18,618 nucleotides of DNA from an uncultured Collinsella sp. (GCA_900546455.1 URCS01000038.1:1-18618), one strand, 5' to 3'. Shown: positions 5,948-13,799, counted from the first letter of the stretch. The notes: generated by a model from the sequence alone, not told the origin. Translations and numbers: made by a program.

Positions 5948-8008
5948 CTACATCATGCCAATGCCGAACAAGGCCAGCAGCATGTCGATAATCTTGATGA
6001 ATACGAACGGCGCCACAATACCGCCCAGGCCCCACACCAGCAGGTTGTGGGTCAGCAGCTGGCCGGACGAAAGCTCGCGGTACTTCACGCCTTTCAGGGC
6101 GGCAGGAATCAGCGCGACGATGACCAGCGCGTTGTAGATAATGGCGGACAGCACGGCAGTCAACGGGCTGGTGAGCCCCAGGATGTTGAGGGCGTCCAAC
6201 CCGGGGTAGATCGGCGAGAATAGCGCCGGGATGATGGCGAAATACTTGGCGACGTCGTTGGCGACCGAGAAGGTCGTGAGCGAGCCGCGGGTCATGAGCA
6301 GTTGCTTGCCGATACGCACGATATCGATGAGTTTGGTGGGGCTGGAGTCGAGGTCGACCATGTTGCCGGCCTCCTTGGCAGCCTGGGTTCCCGTGTTCAT
6401 GGCCACGGCGACATCCGCCTGCGCCAGTGCCGGCGCGTCGTTGGTGCCGTCGCCGGTCATCGCGACCAGATGGCCCTCATGCTGGAACGCGCGGATCTTA
6501 TCGAGCTTGCCCTCGGGCGTCGCTTCGGCCAGGAAGTCATCCACACCGGCCTCGGCGGCAATTGCCGCGGCCGTCAGCGGATTATCACCCGTCACCATTA
6601 TGGTCTTGATACCCATGCGGCGCAGGTCGGCGAACTTTTCCTTCACGCCGGACTTGATGATGTCCTTAAGGTAGACGACACCCAGCACACGTCGGTCCTT
6701 TGCCACGACCAACGGGGTGCCACCCACCTTCGCAATGCGTTCGACGGCCTCGTCGCACTCCTTCGAGAACACTCCTCCGGCAGCCTCCACATAAGCGCGA
6801 ACGGAATCGGCCGCACCCTTGCGAATCTCGCTGTCGGCGTAGTTCACACCGGACATGCGGGTCGCCGCGGTGAAGGGGATGAACTCCATGCCCTTATCCT
6901 CGAGTGTGCGGCCGCGCAGCCCAAACTGCTCCTTGGCGAGCACGACGATAGAGCGGCCCTCAGGGGTCTCATCCGCCAGAGAGGACAGCTGCGCGGCATC
7001 GGCCAGCTCCGCGGGATCGACGCCGTCGACCGGGATGAACTCGGCGGCTTGGCGGTTACCCAGGGTAATGGTGCCGGTCTTGTCGAGCATGAGGATGTCG
7101 ACGTCGCCGGCGGCCTCGATGGCGCGACCGGACATGGCCAGCACGTTGGCCTCGTTCAGACGGCTCATGCCGGCGATGCCAATGGCGGACAGAAGGGCAC
7201 CGATGGTTGTGGGAGCCAGGCACACGAGCAGCGCCACGAGCGTGGTCACGGCCGTGGGGTTCGCCATACCGTTGAGCCCTGCAGAGAAACTCGAGTAGCA
7301 GTACAGTGCGAGCGTCACGAGGATGAAGATGACGGACAGAGCAACCAGAAAGATCTCGAGCGCGACCTCGTTGGGGGTCTTCTTGCGGGCGGCGCCCTCG
7401 ACCATGGCGATCATCTTGTCCAGGAAGCTCTGGCCGGGCTCACTGGAGATCTTGACGATGATCCAGTCGGACAGCACCGTGGTACCGCCGGTAACGGCAG
7501 AGCGGTCGCCGCCGGCCTCGCGGACCACGGGGGCGGACTCGCCGGTGATGGCGGACTCGTCAACGGAAGCAGCGCCCTCGATGACGTCGCCGTCGCCGGG
7601 AATCTGCTCGCCGGCGCGTACGATCACCAGGTCGCCGCGCGTGAGCTCGGTGCCGGGAACGACGGTGAAGTGCTCCTTGTCCTCAACGGACTCGATGCGA
7701 TGAGCCTCGACATCCTTCTTGGCCGCACGCAGGGAATCGGCCTGGGCTTTACCGCGGCCCTCGGCAAGCGCCTCGGCGAAGTTCGAGAACAGGTCGGTGA
7801 GCCACAGGATGACCGCAATGGCGACCACATAGTAGGTGGGCACACCCGCGTCCTGCACACCGAAAATGGAAGCGACGGCCAGGACGGAGGTCATGACGGC
7901 GGAAAGCCACACCAGGAACATGACCGGGTTTTGAATCTGGACGCGAGGATCCAGCTTGGCAAACGAGTCGCGGACCGCGCGGCCCATCATGTCTTTTTGC
8001 ATAGTCAT
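5948..8008 (-). CDS. kdpB: Potassium-transporting P-type ATPase subunit B (KdpB)
   Basis: This is the catalytic subunit, which hydrolyses ATP to drive high-affinity K+ uptake through KdpA. It has 686 residues from the chosen start (Escherichia coli KdpB is 682). Visible motifs are the actuator TGES at 155-158 (Ser158 aligns with the serine phosphorylated for inhibition in E. coli), the phosphorylation motif DKTGT with Asp309, and the hinge MTGDGTNDAPALAQADVAVA. Membrane helices flank these domains, with the P-type Pro motif in CLAPTTIGALLSAIG. The frame extends to 8032, but an ATG at 8008 is chosen: AAGGAGG lies 10 nt upstream and the longer start would overlap the end of kdpA. The gap to kdpA is 16 nt. 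Confidence 0.97.
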   Translation of the reverse strand: MTMQKDMMGRAVRDSFAKLDPRVQIQNPVMFLVWLSAVMTSVLAVASIFGVQDAGVPTYYVVAIAVILWLTDLFSNFAEALAEGRGKAQADSLRAAKKDVEAHRIESVEDKEHFTVVPGTELTRGDLVIVRAGEQIPGDGDVIEGAASVDESAITGESAPVVREAGGDRSAVTGGTTVLSDWIIVKISSEPGQSFLDKMIAMVEGAARKKTPNEVALEIFLVALSVIFILVTLALYCYSSFSAGLNGMANPTAVTTLVALLVCLAPTTIGALLSAIGIAGMSRLNEANVLAMSGRAIEAAGDVDILMLDKTGTITLGNRQAAEFIPVDGVDPAELADAAQLSSLADETPEGRSIVVLAKEQFGLRGRTLEDKGMEFIPFTAATRMSGVNYADSEIRKGAADSVRAYVEAAGGVFSKECDEAVERIAKVGGTPLVVAKDRRVLGVVYLKDIIKSGVKEKFADLRRMGIKTIMVTGDNPLTAAAIAAEAGVDDFLAEATPEGKLDKIRAFQHEGHLVAMTGDGTNDAPALAQADVAVAMNTGTQAAKEAGNMVDLDSSPTKLIDIVRIGKQLLMTRGSLTTFSVANDVAKYFAIIPALFSPIYPGLDALNILGLTSPLTAVLSAIIYNALVIVALIPAALKGVKYRELSSGQLLTHNLLVWGLGGIVAPFVFIKIIDMLLALFGIGMM

Positions 8009-8024
8009 AAATCTGCGCCCTCCT

Positions 8025-9848
8025 TTACGCAATCATCTGGAAGAACTCGGCAACGGGGCCAAGCGCCAGGGCCGGGAAGAAGCTCAGGGCACCGATCAGC
8101 AGAACGATGAACACGAGCAGGAATACGAACATGCCGTTAGTGGTAGACAGGGTACCGGCGCTCTCGGCGACCTTGCCCTTCTTGGCCAGCGAGCCGGCGA
8201 TAGCCAGCGTACCGATGATAGGCATGAAGCGGGCGAACAGCATCTCGAGGCCGAGCATGACGTTGATCCAGGGAATGTTGCAGTTCATGCCTGCAAACGC
8301 CGAGCCGTTGTTGCCGCCGCATGAGGTGAAGGCATACAGCGCCTCGGAGAAGCCGTGCGCGCCACCATTGTTGAGCTGGTCGGCAAGACCGGGCACCATG
8401 CAGGCGATGGCCGAGCACACCAGAATGGCAAACGGAGTTGCCAAGCACAGGACAACTGCCCAGCGCATCTCGCCCGGCTCGATCTTCTTGCCCAGGAACT
8501 CAGGCGTGCGTCCGACCATGAGGCCGGCGATGAACACTGTGAGGATGGCGAAGCCGATCATGCCGTACAGGCCGCAGCCCACGCCGCCGAAGACGACCTC
8601 GCCCAGAGCAATCTGGAGCATCTGGACAAAACCGCCCAGCGGGGTGTAGGAGTCGTGCATGGAGTTAACCGAGCCGTTGGAAGCAGCCGTCGTGAAAGCG
8701 GACCAGGTAGAAGAGGAGGCGATACCGAAACGGCTCTCCTTGCCCTCCATGTTGCCGCCGGCCTGGCCGTCGGTCATCTCGATATTGACCGCTCCGCCAT
8801 CGGCCAGCTGCGGGGTGCCCGCATGCTCGTTGACGGCGATGATGCCGGTGAAGATCACCAGCAGGATGAACATGGCGGCAAAGATGGCCTTGCCCTGCTT
8901 GGTGTTCTTGACGCCGATACCGAAGGCGAAGCAACAGGCGGCCGGGATCAGCAGCAGGCTGGTCATCTCGATGATGTTGGTGAAGGCACTGGGGTTCTCA
9001 TACGGATGGGCGGAGTTCACGTCGAAGAAGCCGCCGCCGTTGGTGCCGGACTGCTTGATGGCGACCTGAGGAGCCGCGGGACCCTGGGGCAGGAACTGCT
9101 CGGTGACCACGCGCGCGCCCTCGACAACCTTGCCGTCGACCTTGACCGTGTCGCCCTCGATCTGGGCGCCGTCGATGACGCTCCAGCCGCCGTCTGCATT
9201 AGGCTGAACAGCGACGGGCTCTACGAGCTCGGCCTTCTGAGCCGGCTGGAAGTTGGAGATGACGCCACCGGCAGCCAGGCAGATGCCGAACACGAGGTTC
9301 AGCGGGATGAGCACATACAGGACGGTGCGGGTGAGGTCGACCCAGAAGGAACCCAGACCCTGCTCCTTGACCTGACGGAAGCCGCGGATCAGCGCGAACA
9401 TGACCGCGATACCGGTGCCGGCGGAAACGAAGTTCTGCACGGTGAGACCCATGAACTGCACAAGGTAGGACAGGGTGGTCTCACCGGAGTAGGACTGCCA
9501 GTTGGTGTTGGTTATGAAGGAAGCAGCCGTATTGAACGACAGGTCCCATGACACACCCGGCAGGTGCTGGGGATTGCCTGGCAAGAAGGACTGAAACGCC
9601 TGGAGTGCTACAAGAGCCACGAGGCCGATCCCCGAAAAGACCAGCACGCTCGCCAGATAGCGCCTACACCCCATCTGCTCTGCCGCGTCGATGCGAAGCA
9701 GACGATAGACGCCACGCTCCACAGGAGCAATCACAGGCGACAGGAACGTATGCTCACCATCCATGATATGGGCCATGAACCGACCGAGCGGAACGGCCAG
9801 GACGACGAGCACGGCAAAGTACAAGATGTACTGAATCGTAGCGTCCAT
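8025..9848 (-). CDS. kdpA: Potassium-transporting ATPase subunit A (KdpA), channel-like K+ subunit
   Basis: This is the K+-binding and translocating membrane subunit, with about ten helices. Selectivity-loop motifs are clear: SFNTAASFITNTNWQSYSGE, GTNGGGFFDVNSAHPYENPS and the loop FTSCGGNNGSAFAGMN. At 607 residues it is about 50 longer than E. coli KdpA (557). Much of the extra length appears to sit in an extracytoplasmic loop before GTNGGGFF (around residues 205-255, containing DGGWSVIDGAQIEGDTVKVD). The gene begins 3 nt after the stop of kdpF, so translation is probably coupled; a GAGGAG in the end of kdpF serves as ribosome binding site. Confidence 0.97.
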   Translation of the reverse strand: MDATIQYILYFAVLVVLAVPLGRFMAHIMDGEHTFLSPVIAPVERGVYRLLRIDAAEQMGCRRYLASVLVFSGIGLVALVALQAFQSFLPGNPQHLPGVSWDLSFNTAASFITNTNWQSYSGETTLSYLVQFMGLTVQNFVSAGTGIAVMFALIRGFRQVKEQGLGSFWVDLTRTVLYVLIPLNLVFGICLAAGGVISNFQPAQKAELVEPVAVQPNADGGWSVIDGAQIEGDTVKVDGKVVEGARVVTEQFLPQGPAAPQVAIKQSGTNGGGFFDVNSAHPYENPSAFTNIIEMTSLLLIPAACCFAFGIGVKNTKQGKAIFAAMFILLVIFTGIIAVNEHAGTPQLADGGAVNIEMTDGQAGGNMEGKESRFGIASSSTWSAFTTAASNGSVNSMHDSYTPLGGFVQMLQIALGEVVFGGVGCGLYGMIGFAILTVFIAGLMVGRTPEFLGKKIEPGEMRWAVVLCLATPFAILVCSAIACMVPGLADQLNNGGAHGFSEALYAFTSCGGNNGSAFAGMNCNIPWINVMLGLEMLFARFMPIIGTLAIAGSLAKKGKVAESAGTLSTTNGMFVFLLVFIVLLIGALSFFPALALGPVAEFFQMIA

Positions 9849-9851
9849 AGT

Positions 9852-9938
9852 TTACGAATCACTCCTCATCAGAATGTAGATGTAATAGATAAGGAGTCCA
9901 ATGCAGACGACTCCGATGATGGGAATGAGGATGTCCAT
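9852..9938 (-). CDS. kdpF: KdpF small membrane subunit
   Basis: This short frame encodes 28 residues, starting MDILIPIIGVVCIGLLIYYI and ending YILMRSDS. It is a single hydrophobic helix with a short polar tail. Size, hydrophobicity and position directly before kdpA (3-nt gap) match KdpF, the small stabilising subunit of the Kdp complex. AGGGG lies about 8 nt before the ATG. Such a short gene is easily missed by automatic calling. It is the first gene of the operon, so the leader hairpins upstream would act on its start. Confidence 0.88.
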   Translation of the reverse strand: MDILIPIIGVVCIGLLIYYIYILMRSDS

Positions 9939-9959
9939 TTACCGCCCCTTTCACGCGCG

Positions 9960-10012
9960 GTCCGATGTCTCGGACGCCTGCTCTCGCAAGCGTCTGGGGA
10001 CAGTAAACGCTT
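9960..10012 (-). promoter_or_regulatory. Leader of kdpFABC with three overlapping, mutually exclusive hairpins
   Basis: In minus-strand RNA three stems can form in a chain. The first is AAGCGT/ACGCTT (10012-10007 with 9993-9988). The second is GACGCTTGC/GCAGGCGTC (9994-9986 with 9981-9973), 9 bp with one G-U pair and a GAGA (GNRA) tetraloop. The third is GTCCGA/TCGGAC (9975-9970 with 9965-9960). The first and second share 9988-9993; the second and third share 9973-9975. The chain ends 21 nt before the kdpF start. Overlapping alternative stems are typical of attenuators or riboswitch-like leaders. I do not recognise a known riboswitch class. Confidence 0.4.
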
Positions 10013-10049
10013 CTAGGGATTAAAGAGGCGTGAGGGCCGGGGCTCACGT

Positions 10050-10071
10050 CCTTAAGATGCCGTAAAGATGC
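10050..10071. promoter_or_regulatory. Probable KdpE binding box, 11-bp tandem repeat
   Basis: CCTTAAGATGC (10050-10060) is followed directly by CGTAAAGATGC (10061-10071), identical at 9 of 11 positions. Head-to-tail repeats spaced one helical turn are the usual target of OmpR-family regulators such as KdpE. The box lies 112 nt upstream of kdpF and just upstream of a TTTAAT (minus strand, near 10021-10026) that could be the kdpF -10 element. This suits activator binding near -40 to -60. Binding itself is inferred. Confidence 0.5.
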
Positions 10072-10104
10072 AGGTAGAAAGCACTATTGCGGCTGCAGTG
10101 CGCC

Positions 10105-10110
10105 TATACT
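10105..10110 (+). promoter_or_regulatory. Candidate -10 element for kdpDE
   Basis: TATACT lies 73 nt upstream of the kdpD ATG. No good -35 hexamer stands 16-18 nt before it, so if used it may need an activator or give weak constitutive expression. The rest of the 244-nt gap between kdpF and kdpD holds the KdpE box and leader hairpins described separately. Confidence 0.35.
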
Positions 10111-10182
10111 CGACCTCGCGAGCATACAGTGGCGTCCTCACCGCGTATGCACGCATGGACAACGTTTCAGAAAGGCTACGCT

Positions 10183-10968
10183 ATGCAGCGCGACGCATCG
10201 GACACTCGCGTCAACCCAGACCTCATCCTCAAGGCAATTGAGAAAGACGAGGTCGCCGATGACGCTCGAACCAGCCGGGGACACCTCAAGATTTTCTTTG
10301 GCTACGCTGCCGGCGCAGGCAAAACCTATGCGATGCTTCAAGCCGCCCACGCCGCCAAGCGGCGAGGTGTTGACGTCGTCGCGGGGTACATCGAGCCGCA
10401 CGAACGTCCGGCAACTGCCCATCTTGCACAAGGGCTTGAGAACGTGCCCTGTAAACTCATCGAGCACAACGGCATTGCGCTCAGCGAGTTCGATCTAGAT
10501 GCGGCTATCGAACGCGCCCCTCAGCTCATCCTTGTCGACGAGCTCGCCCATACGAATGCGCCGGGGTCTCGCCACGACAAACGCTATCGAGACGTCGAGG
10601 AACTTCTACATGCGGGCATCGACGTCTATACGACCGTGAACGTTCAGCATATCGAGAGCCTAAACGACATGGTTGCATCCATCACCGGCGTTGTCGTGAG
10701 CGAACGAATCCCCGACCGTATCTTCGATGATGCCGACCAGGTCGAGCTCGTCGACATAGAGCCCGAAGACCTACTTGAGCGCCTTCGCGCCGGCCTCGTC
10801 TACCGTCCCGCGCAAGCCGCCCGAGCGCAACAGCATTTTTTACCGTCGAGAACCTCACCGCACTCCGAGAAATCGCGCTGCGCCGCTGCGCCGATCGCAC
10901 CGGCCACCTCACAGACGCCGCACGCGTGCTGGGAAACCGTGACTACTACACCAGGGAGCGTATCTTAG
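10183..10968 (+). CDS. kdpD: Sensor kinase KdpD, N-terminal part (0 frame, before frame change)
   Basis: The frame starts at an ATG with AAAGG 7 nt upstream; an in-frame ATG at 10087 lacks a ribosome binding site. Residues 1-219 are the KdpD N-terminal sensor domain. It has a Walker A (GYAAGAGKT, 40-48), a Walker B-like LILVDELAHTNAPGSRHDKR and the family segment DVYTTVNVQHIESLND. In E. coli this cytoplasmic domain tunes the kinase/phosphatase balance. At 10836-10842 the frame breaks: family homology continues in the -1 frame, while this frame runs 42 more codons of unrelated residues to a TAG at 10966. The 0-frame product would be 261 residues and lack the kinase. It may be a pseudogene, a frameshifted gene or a homopolymer sequencing error. 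Confidence 0.8.
   Translation: MQRDASDTRVNPDLILKAIEKDEVADDARTSRGHLKIFFGYAAGAGKTYAMLQAAHAAKRRGVDVVAGYIEPHERPATAHLAQGLENVPCKLIEHNGIALSEFDLDAAIERAPQLILVDELAHTNAPGSRHDKRYRDVEELLHAGIDVYTTVNVQHIESLNDMVASITGVVVSERIPDRIFDDADQVELVDIEPEDLLERLRAGLVYRPAQAARAQQHFLPSRTSPHSEKSRCAAAPIAPATSQTPHACWETVTTTPGSVS
10836..10842 (+). other. Slippery heptamer T TTT TTA at the kdpD frame junction
   Basis: In the 0 frame the codons are CAT TTT TTA. The preceding T makes the canonical X XXY YYZ heptamer U UUU UUA. A -1 slip on these two codons leads to ACC GTC GAG, exactly the frame that encodes the rest of KdpD. Insertion of one T in the six-T run would have the same effect. No strong stem sits 5-9 nt downstream; the nearest (ATCGCGC with GCG-CGAT, one bulge) starts about 30 nt away. 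Confidence 0.6.
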
Positions 10969-12917
10969 TCTGTGTCTCCCCGGCGCCGACCAATCCCCGC
11001 ATCGTCCGTGCCGCCGCGCGCATGGCGAAAGCGTTTCGCAGCGAGCTCGTCGCCCTGTTCGTAGAGAGCCCGCACACGCAAGCCATGAGCGATAATGAGC
11101 GTACCAAGCTTGCAGCCAATATCGCCCTAGCCGAGCAGCTCGGAGCACATATGGAAACCGTCTATGGCGACGACATCGCGTTTCAGATCTCCGAGTTCGC
11201 GCGCCTGTCGGGTATTTCGAAGATCGTCATGGGGCGCACGGGCGAGCGCAGCAGCGTCCGTCAGGCCCTCTTTGGCCGCAAATCTCTCGTAGAACAGCTC
11301 ATAACATTCGCCCCGAACCTCGACATTTACATCATTCCAGACCAGTCGACTCCGCCCTCCCGGCCCAAAGGACGCCGCCGTACGCTCGCCCTGCAGCCGC
11401 CCAACAGCCGAAACGTGCTTCGCACGCTGGCCCTCTCTCTTGTCGCCACGGCGATCGGCACGGCTTTCCGCCATCTGGGATTTGCCGATTCCAGCATCAT
11501 ATCCCTCTATATCCTCACGGCCCTGCTGACCGCCGTCACCACGACGGGGCGTATCTGCACGATCGTATCGAGCGTGCTCTCTGTAGTGCTTTACAACTTC
11601 TGCTTCGTCACGCCTCTGTTTTCGCTCGCCAGCTACGACCGAAGCTATCTGGTCACGTTCGGCATCATGTTCGCTACCGCTATGGTCGCCGGCGAGTTAA
11701 CTGCACGCATCGCCGACAACGCCCGTACATCTGCCGAGAACGCATTCAAAACGCGCGTACTCCTCGAAACGAACCAGCTCTTGCAGCAAGCCCATAGCGC
11801 GAAGGAGTGTGCCCGCGTCGCCATGAACCAACTCGTCAAACTGCTAAAACTCGACGTGGTCTTCTACACCGCCGAGCACGGCACGCTCGGCAAGACCCTC
11901 TATGAGTCCGCTGGCACCGAAAACCGATCCGCGTCGCTGTTCACCGACTACGAGCGCGCCGTTGCAACCTGGACCTACACCAACAACAAGCGCGCGGGCG
12001 CAAGCACGCGGACCCTGCCTGAGGCGCGCTGTCTCTACCTCGCGGTTCGTACCGGCGACAAGGTATTCGGTGTCATCGGCATCGACCTGGAGGGGCGCGA
12101 AATCGAAGCCTTCGAGCATTCGATCGTCCTATCTATCGTAGGTGAATGCGCCTTGGCGCTCGAAAGCGACCGGGCGGCGCAAGAGCGCGAAGAGGCTGCG
12201 GTCTTGGCGAAAAACGAGCAGCTGCGCGCCAACCTTTTGCGCTCCATCGGCCACGATTTGAGGACACCCCTCACGGCTATATCCGGATCTGCGGCAATCC
12301 TTCGGAAGAGCGACGAGAAGCTCAGCCTCGAACAACGCTGCGATCTTGCCGATGCCATCTACGACGACTCCCTCTGGCTTATCGATACCGTGGAGAACCT
12401 CCTCGCCATCACACGCGTCGAGGACGGCACCATTCGCCTCAACTTAACATCCGAGCTCATCGACGAGGTCATCGAGGCCGCCCTCAGCCATGTCGCCCAA
12501 GCATCGCATGGACGTGCCGTCACCATCGAGCACACTGACGACATCCTGCTGGTACGCATCGACGTCCATCTCATCATGCAGGTGCTTACGAATCTCATCA
12601 TGAACGCCTTCAAATACACGCCCGAGGGCTCAACTGTCACCATCAGCGCACGTCGCGAGGGTGCGTTCGTCGTGGTGGACGTCGCAGACGATGGGCCGGG
12701 TGTGGCAGACTGCGACAAGCCTCATATCTTTGAGCGCTTCTTCACCTCAAGCAATACGCGGCCCGTGGATTCGCGTCGAAGCATCGGCCTTGGGCTGTCG
12801 CTCTGCCGCTCCATCGTGGAGGCGCATGGCGGCGTCATCGAAGTTCGCGACAACCACCCCCATGGGGCCGTCTTCCGTTTTACCCTGCCCGCCGAGGAGA
12901 TCGAGATTCATGAATAA
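10842..12917 (+). CDS. kdpD: Sensor kinase KdpD, C-terminal part (-1 frame): USP, membrane, histidine kinase
   Basis: From 10842 the -1 frame reads TVENLTALREIALRRCADRT, which continues the KdpD domain directly. In order follow a universal-stress-protein domain (RILVCVSPAPTNPRIVRAAA), four membrane helices of the DUF4118 type (about 11410-11690), a GAF-like region, and the kinase core. The core has phospho-acceptor His in SIGHDLRTPLTAISG (residue 691 of the joined protein), N box NLIMNAFKYTPEGS, G1 DVADDGPGV and G2 GLGLSLCRSIVEAHGG. The joined protein would be 911 residues, close to E. coli KdpD (894). An internal ATG at 10926 could start a shorter product without frameshifting, though no clear ribosome binding site was seen. 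The stop overlaps kdpE by 8 nt. Confidence 0.85.
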   Translation, partial: TVENLTALREIALRRCADRTGHLTDAARVLGNRDYYTRERILVCVSPAPTNPRIVRAAARMAKAFRSELVALFVESPHTQAMSDNERTKLAANIALAEQLGAHMETVYGDDIAFQISEFARLSGISKIVMGRTGERSSVRQALFGRKSLVEQLITFAPNLDIYIIPDQSTPPSRPKGRRRTLALQPPNSRNVLRTLALSLVATAIGTAFRHLGFADSSIISLYILTALLTAVTTTGRICTIVSSVLSVVLYNFCFVTPLFSLASYDRSYLVTFGIMFATAMVAGELTARIADNARTSAENAFKTRVLLETNQLLQQAHSAKECARVAMNQLVKLLKLDVVFYTAEHGTLGKTLYESAGTENRSASLFTDYERAVATWTYTNNKRAGASTRTLPEARCLYLAVRTGDKVFGVIGIDLEGREIEAFEHSIVLSIVGECALALESDRAAQEREEAAVLAKNEQLRANLLRSIGHDLRTPLTAISGSAAILRKSDEKLSLEQRCDLADAIYDDSLWLIDTVENLLAITRVEDGTIRLNLTSELIDEVIEAALSHVAQASHGRAVTIEHTDDILLVRIDVHLIMQVLTNLIMNAFKYTPEGSTVTISARREGAFVVVDVADDGPGVADCDKPHIFERFFTSSNTRPVDSRRSIGLGLSLCRSIVEAHGGVIEVRDNHPHGAVFRFTLPAEEIEIHE

Positions 12918-13614
12918 TGCCGCTAAGCCACGCATCCTCCTGGTCGAAGATGACCTGACCGTTCAAAACCTCGTTTCGACCGCGCTTGACCTCCACGGCT
13001 ATGTCGTGAGCAAGGTTTGCAACGGCCAGGCCGCCATCATGGATGCGGTGTCGCACGGCCCCAGCCTCATCATGCTCGACCTCGGCCTTCCCGACATTGA
13101 CGGCATCGAGGTCATCACGAAAATCCGAAGCTGGTCGGCAGTCCCCATTATCGTCATTTCGGCGCGCACCGAAGATTCCGACAAGATTGCAGCACTTGAC
13201 GCAGGGGCAGATGACTACCTCACCAAGCCCTTTTCTGTGGATGAGTTGCTCGCGCGCGTCCGTGCGAATTTGAGGCGCTCCTCGATGGCGTCGAGCGAGT
13301 CGACAGAAGCGAGCACGTTCGACAACGGTCCGCTGCATATCGACTACGCCGCAGGATACGCGACGAAAGACGGGCGCGAGCTCTCGCTCACCCCAACCGA
13401 GTACAAATTGCTCGTCCTTCTGGCGAAAAACGTCGACAAGGTGCTCACCCACACCTTCATCACCCGCGAGATATGGGGCACGAACTGGGACAGCGATCTG
13501 GCGAGTCTGCGCGTGTTCATGCGCACCCTGCGCAAGAAGATCGAGGCAGACCCCTCTCACCCCAAGATGATTCAGACGCACATGGGTGTCGGGTACCGCA
13601 TGCAGCGTCTCTAG
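12910..13614 (+). CDS. kdpE: KDP operon response regulator KdpE (OmpR family)
   Basis: The 234-residue protein has an N-terminal receiver domain with acidic pocket ED14D15, phospho-acceptor Asp57 in MLDLGLPD, and Lys106 in the LTKPF motif. A C-terminal winged helix of OmpR/PhoB type follows (SLTPTEYKLLVLLAKNVDKV, REIWG, LRVFMRTLRKKIEADPSHP, and GVGYRM at the end). The ATG at 12910 overlaps the end of kdpD (ATGAATAA), the normal coupled arrangement; a longer upstream frame only reads kdpD out of frame. It should be phosphorylated by KdpD and activate the divergent kdpFABC promoter. It looks fully intact, unlike kdpD. Confidence 0.97.
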   Translation: MNNAAKPRILLVEDDLTVQNLVSTALDLHGYVVSKVCNGQAAIMDAVSHGPSLIMLDLGLPDIDGIEVITKIRSWSAVPIIVISARTEDSDKIAALDAGADDYLTKPFSVDELLARVRANLRRSSMASSESTEASTFDNGPLHIDYAAGYATKDGRELSLTPTEYKLLVLLAKNVDKVLTHTFITREIWGTNWDSDLASLRVFMRTLRKKIEADPSHPKMIQTHMGVGYRMQRL

Positions 13615-13624
13615 CCCACCCAAC

Positions 13625-13698
13625 AAAAAGTTGCGGTGGAATACGGAGTAGATAAGGCCTTTGACAGCCAAAACAGTCCGTATTTCACCGCAACTGAT
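13625..13698. repeat. 74-nt dispersed hairpin repeat, copy 2
   Basis: This copy begins 11 nt after the kdpE stop and matches 5211-5284 at 72 of 74 positions in the same orientation. The arms are 13631-13648 and 13677-13694, pairing over 18 bp with one G-U. The two base changes relative to copy 1 move the G-U to a different place but never break the stem. Followed on the minus strand by five T residues, it could also terminate minus-strand transcription heading into kdpE. Confidence 0.85.
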
Positions 13699-13755
13699 TT
13701 AACGAGACCCCAAAATACTCTTCGACTCGCCGCGCTCTCCCTCAAATGCGCAAAG

Positions 13756-13783
13756 CGCCCCGCGAACGGATGCTCGCGGGGCG
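13756..13783 (-). terminator. Terminator hairpin downstream of the FeoB-associated gene
   Basis: CGCCCCGCGA (13756-13765) pairs perfectly with TCGCGGGGCG (13774-13783) around an 8-nt loop, flanked by AAAG on the left and TTTG on the right. It lies between two converging transcription units (kdpDE on plus, the feo locus on minus), 17 nt after the stop of the minus-strand gene, and can serve both. The T-runs are short. Confidence 0.6.
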
Positions 13784-13799
13784 TTTGGGTGTCTGGGCC

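Noticed and set aside
6302..8110. Plus-strand open frame (602 codons) opposite kdpB
   Set aside because: It is the antisense shadow of kdpB, with no recognisable domain and no ribosome binding site.
8355..9551. Plus-strand open frame (398 codons) opposite kdpA
   Set aside because: It is the antisense shadow of kdpA.
9939..10075. c-di-AMP (ydaO-type) riboswitch before kdpF
   Set aside because: The location is right for one, but I do not see the conserved ydaO sequence blocks. Only generic overlapping stems can be claimed.
12880..13671. Minus-strand open frame (263 codons) opposite kdpE
   Set aside because: kdpE on the plus strand is intact and well conserved; the opposite frame shows no domain.
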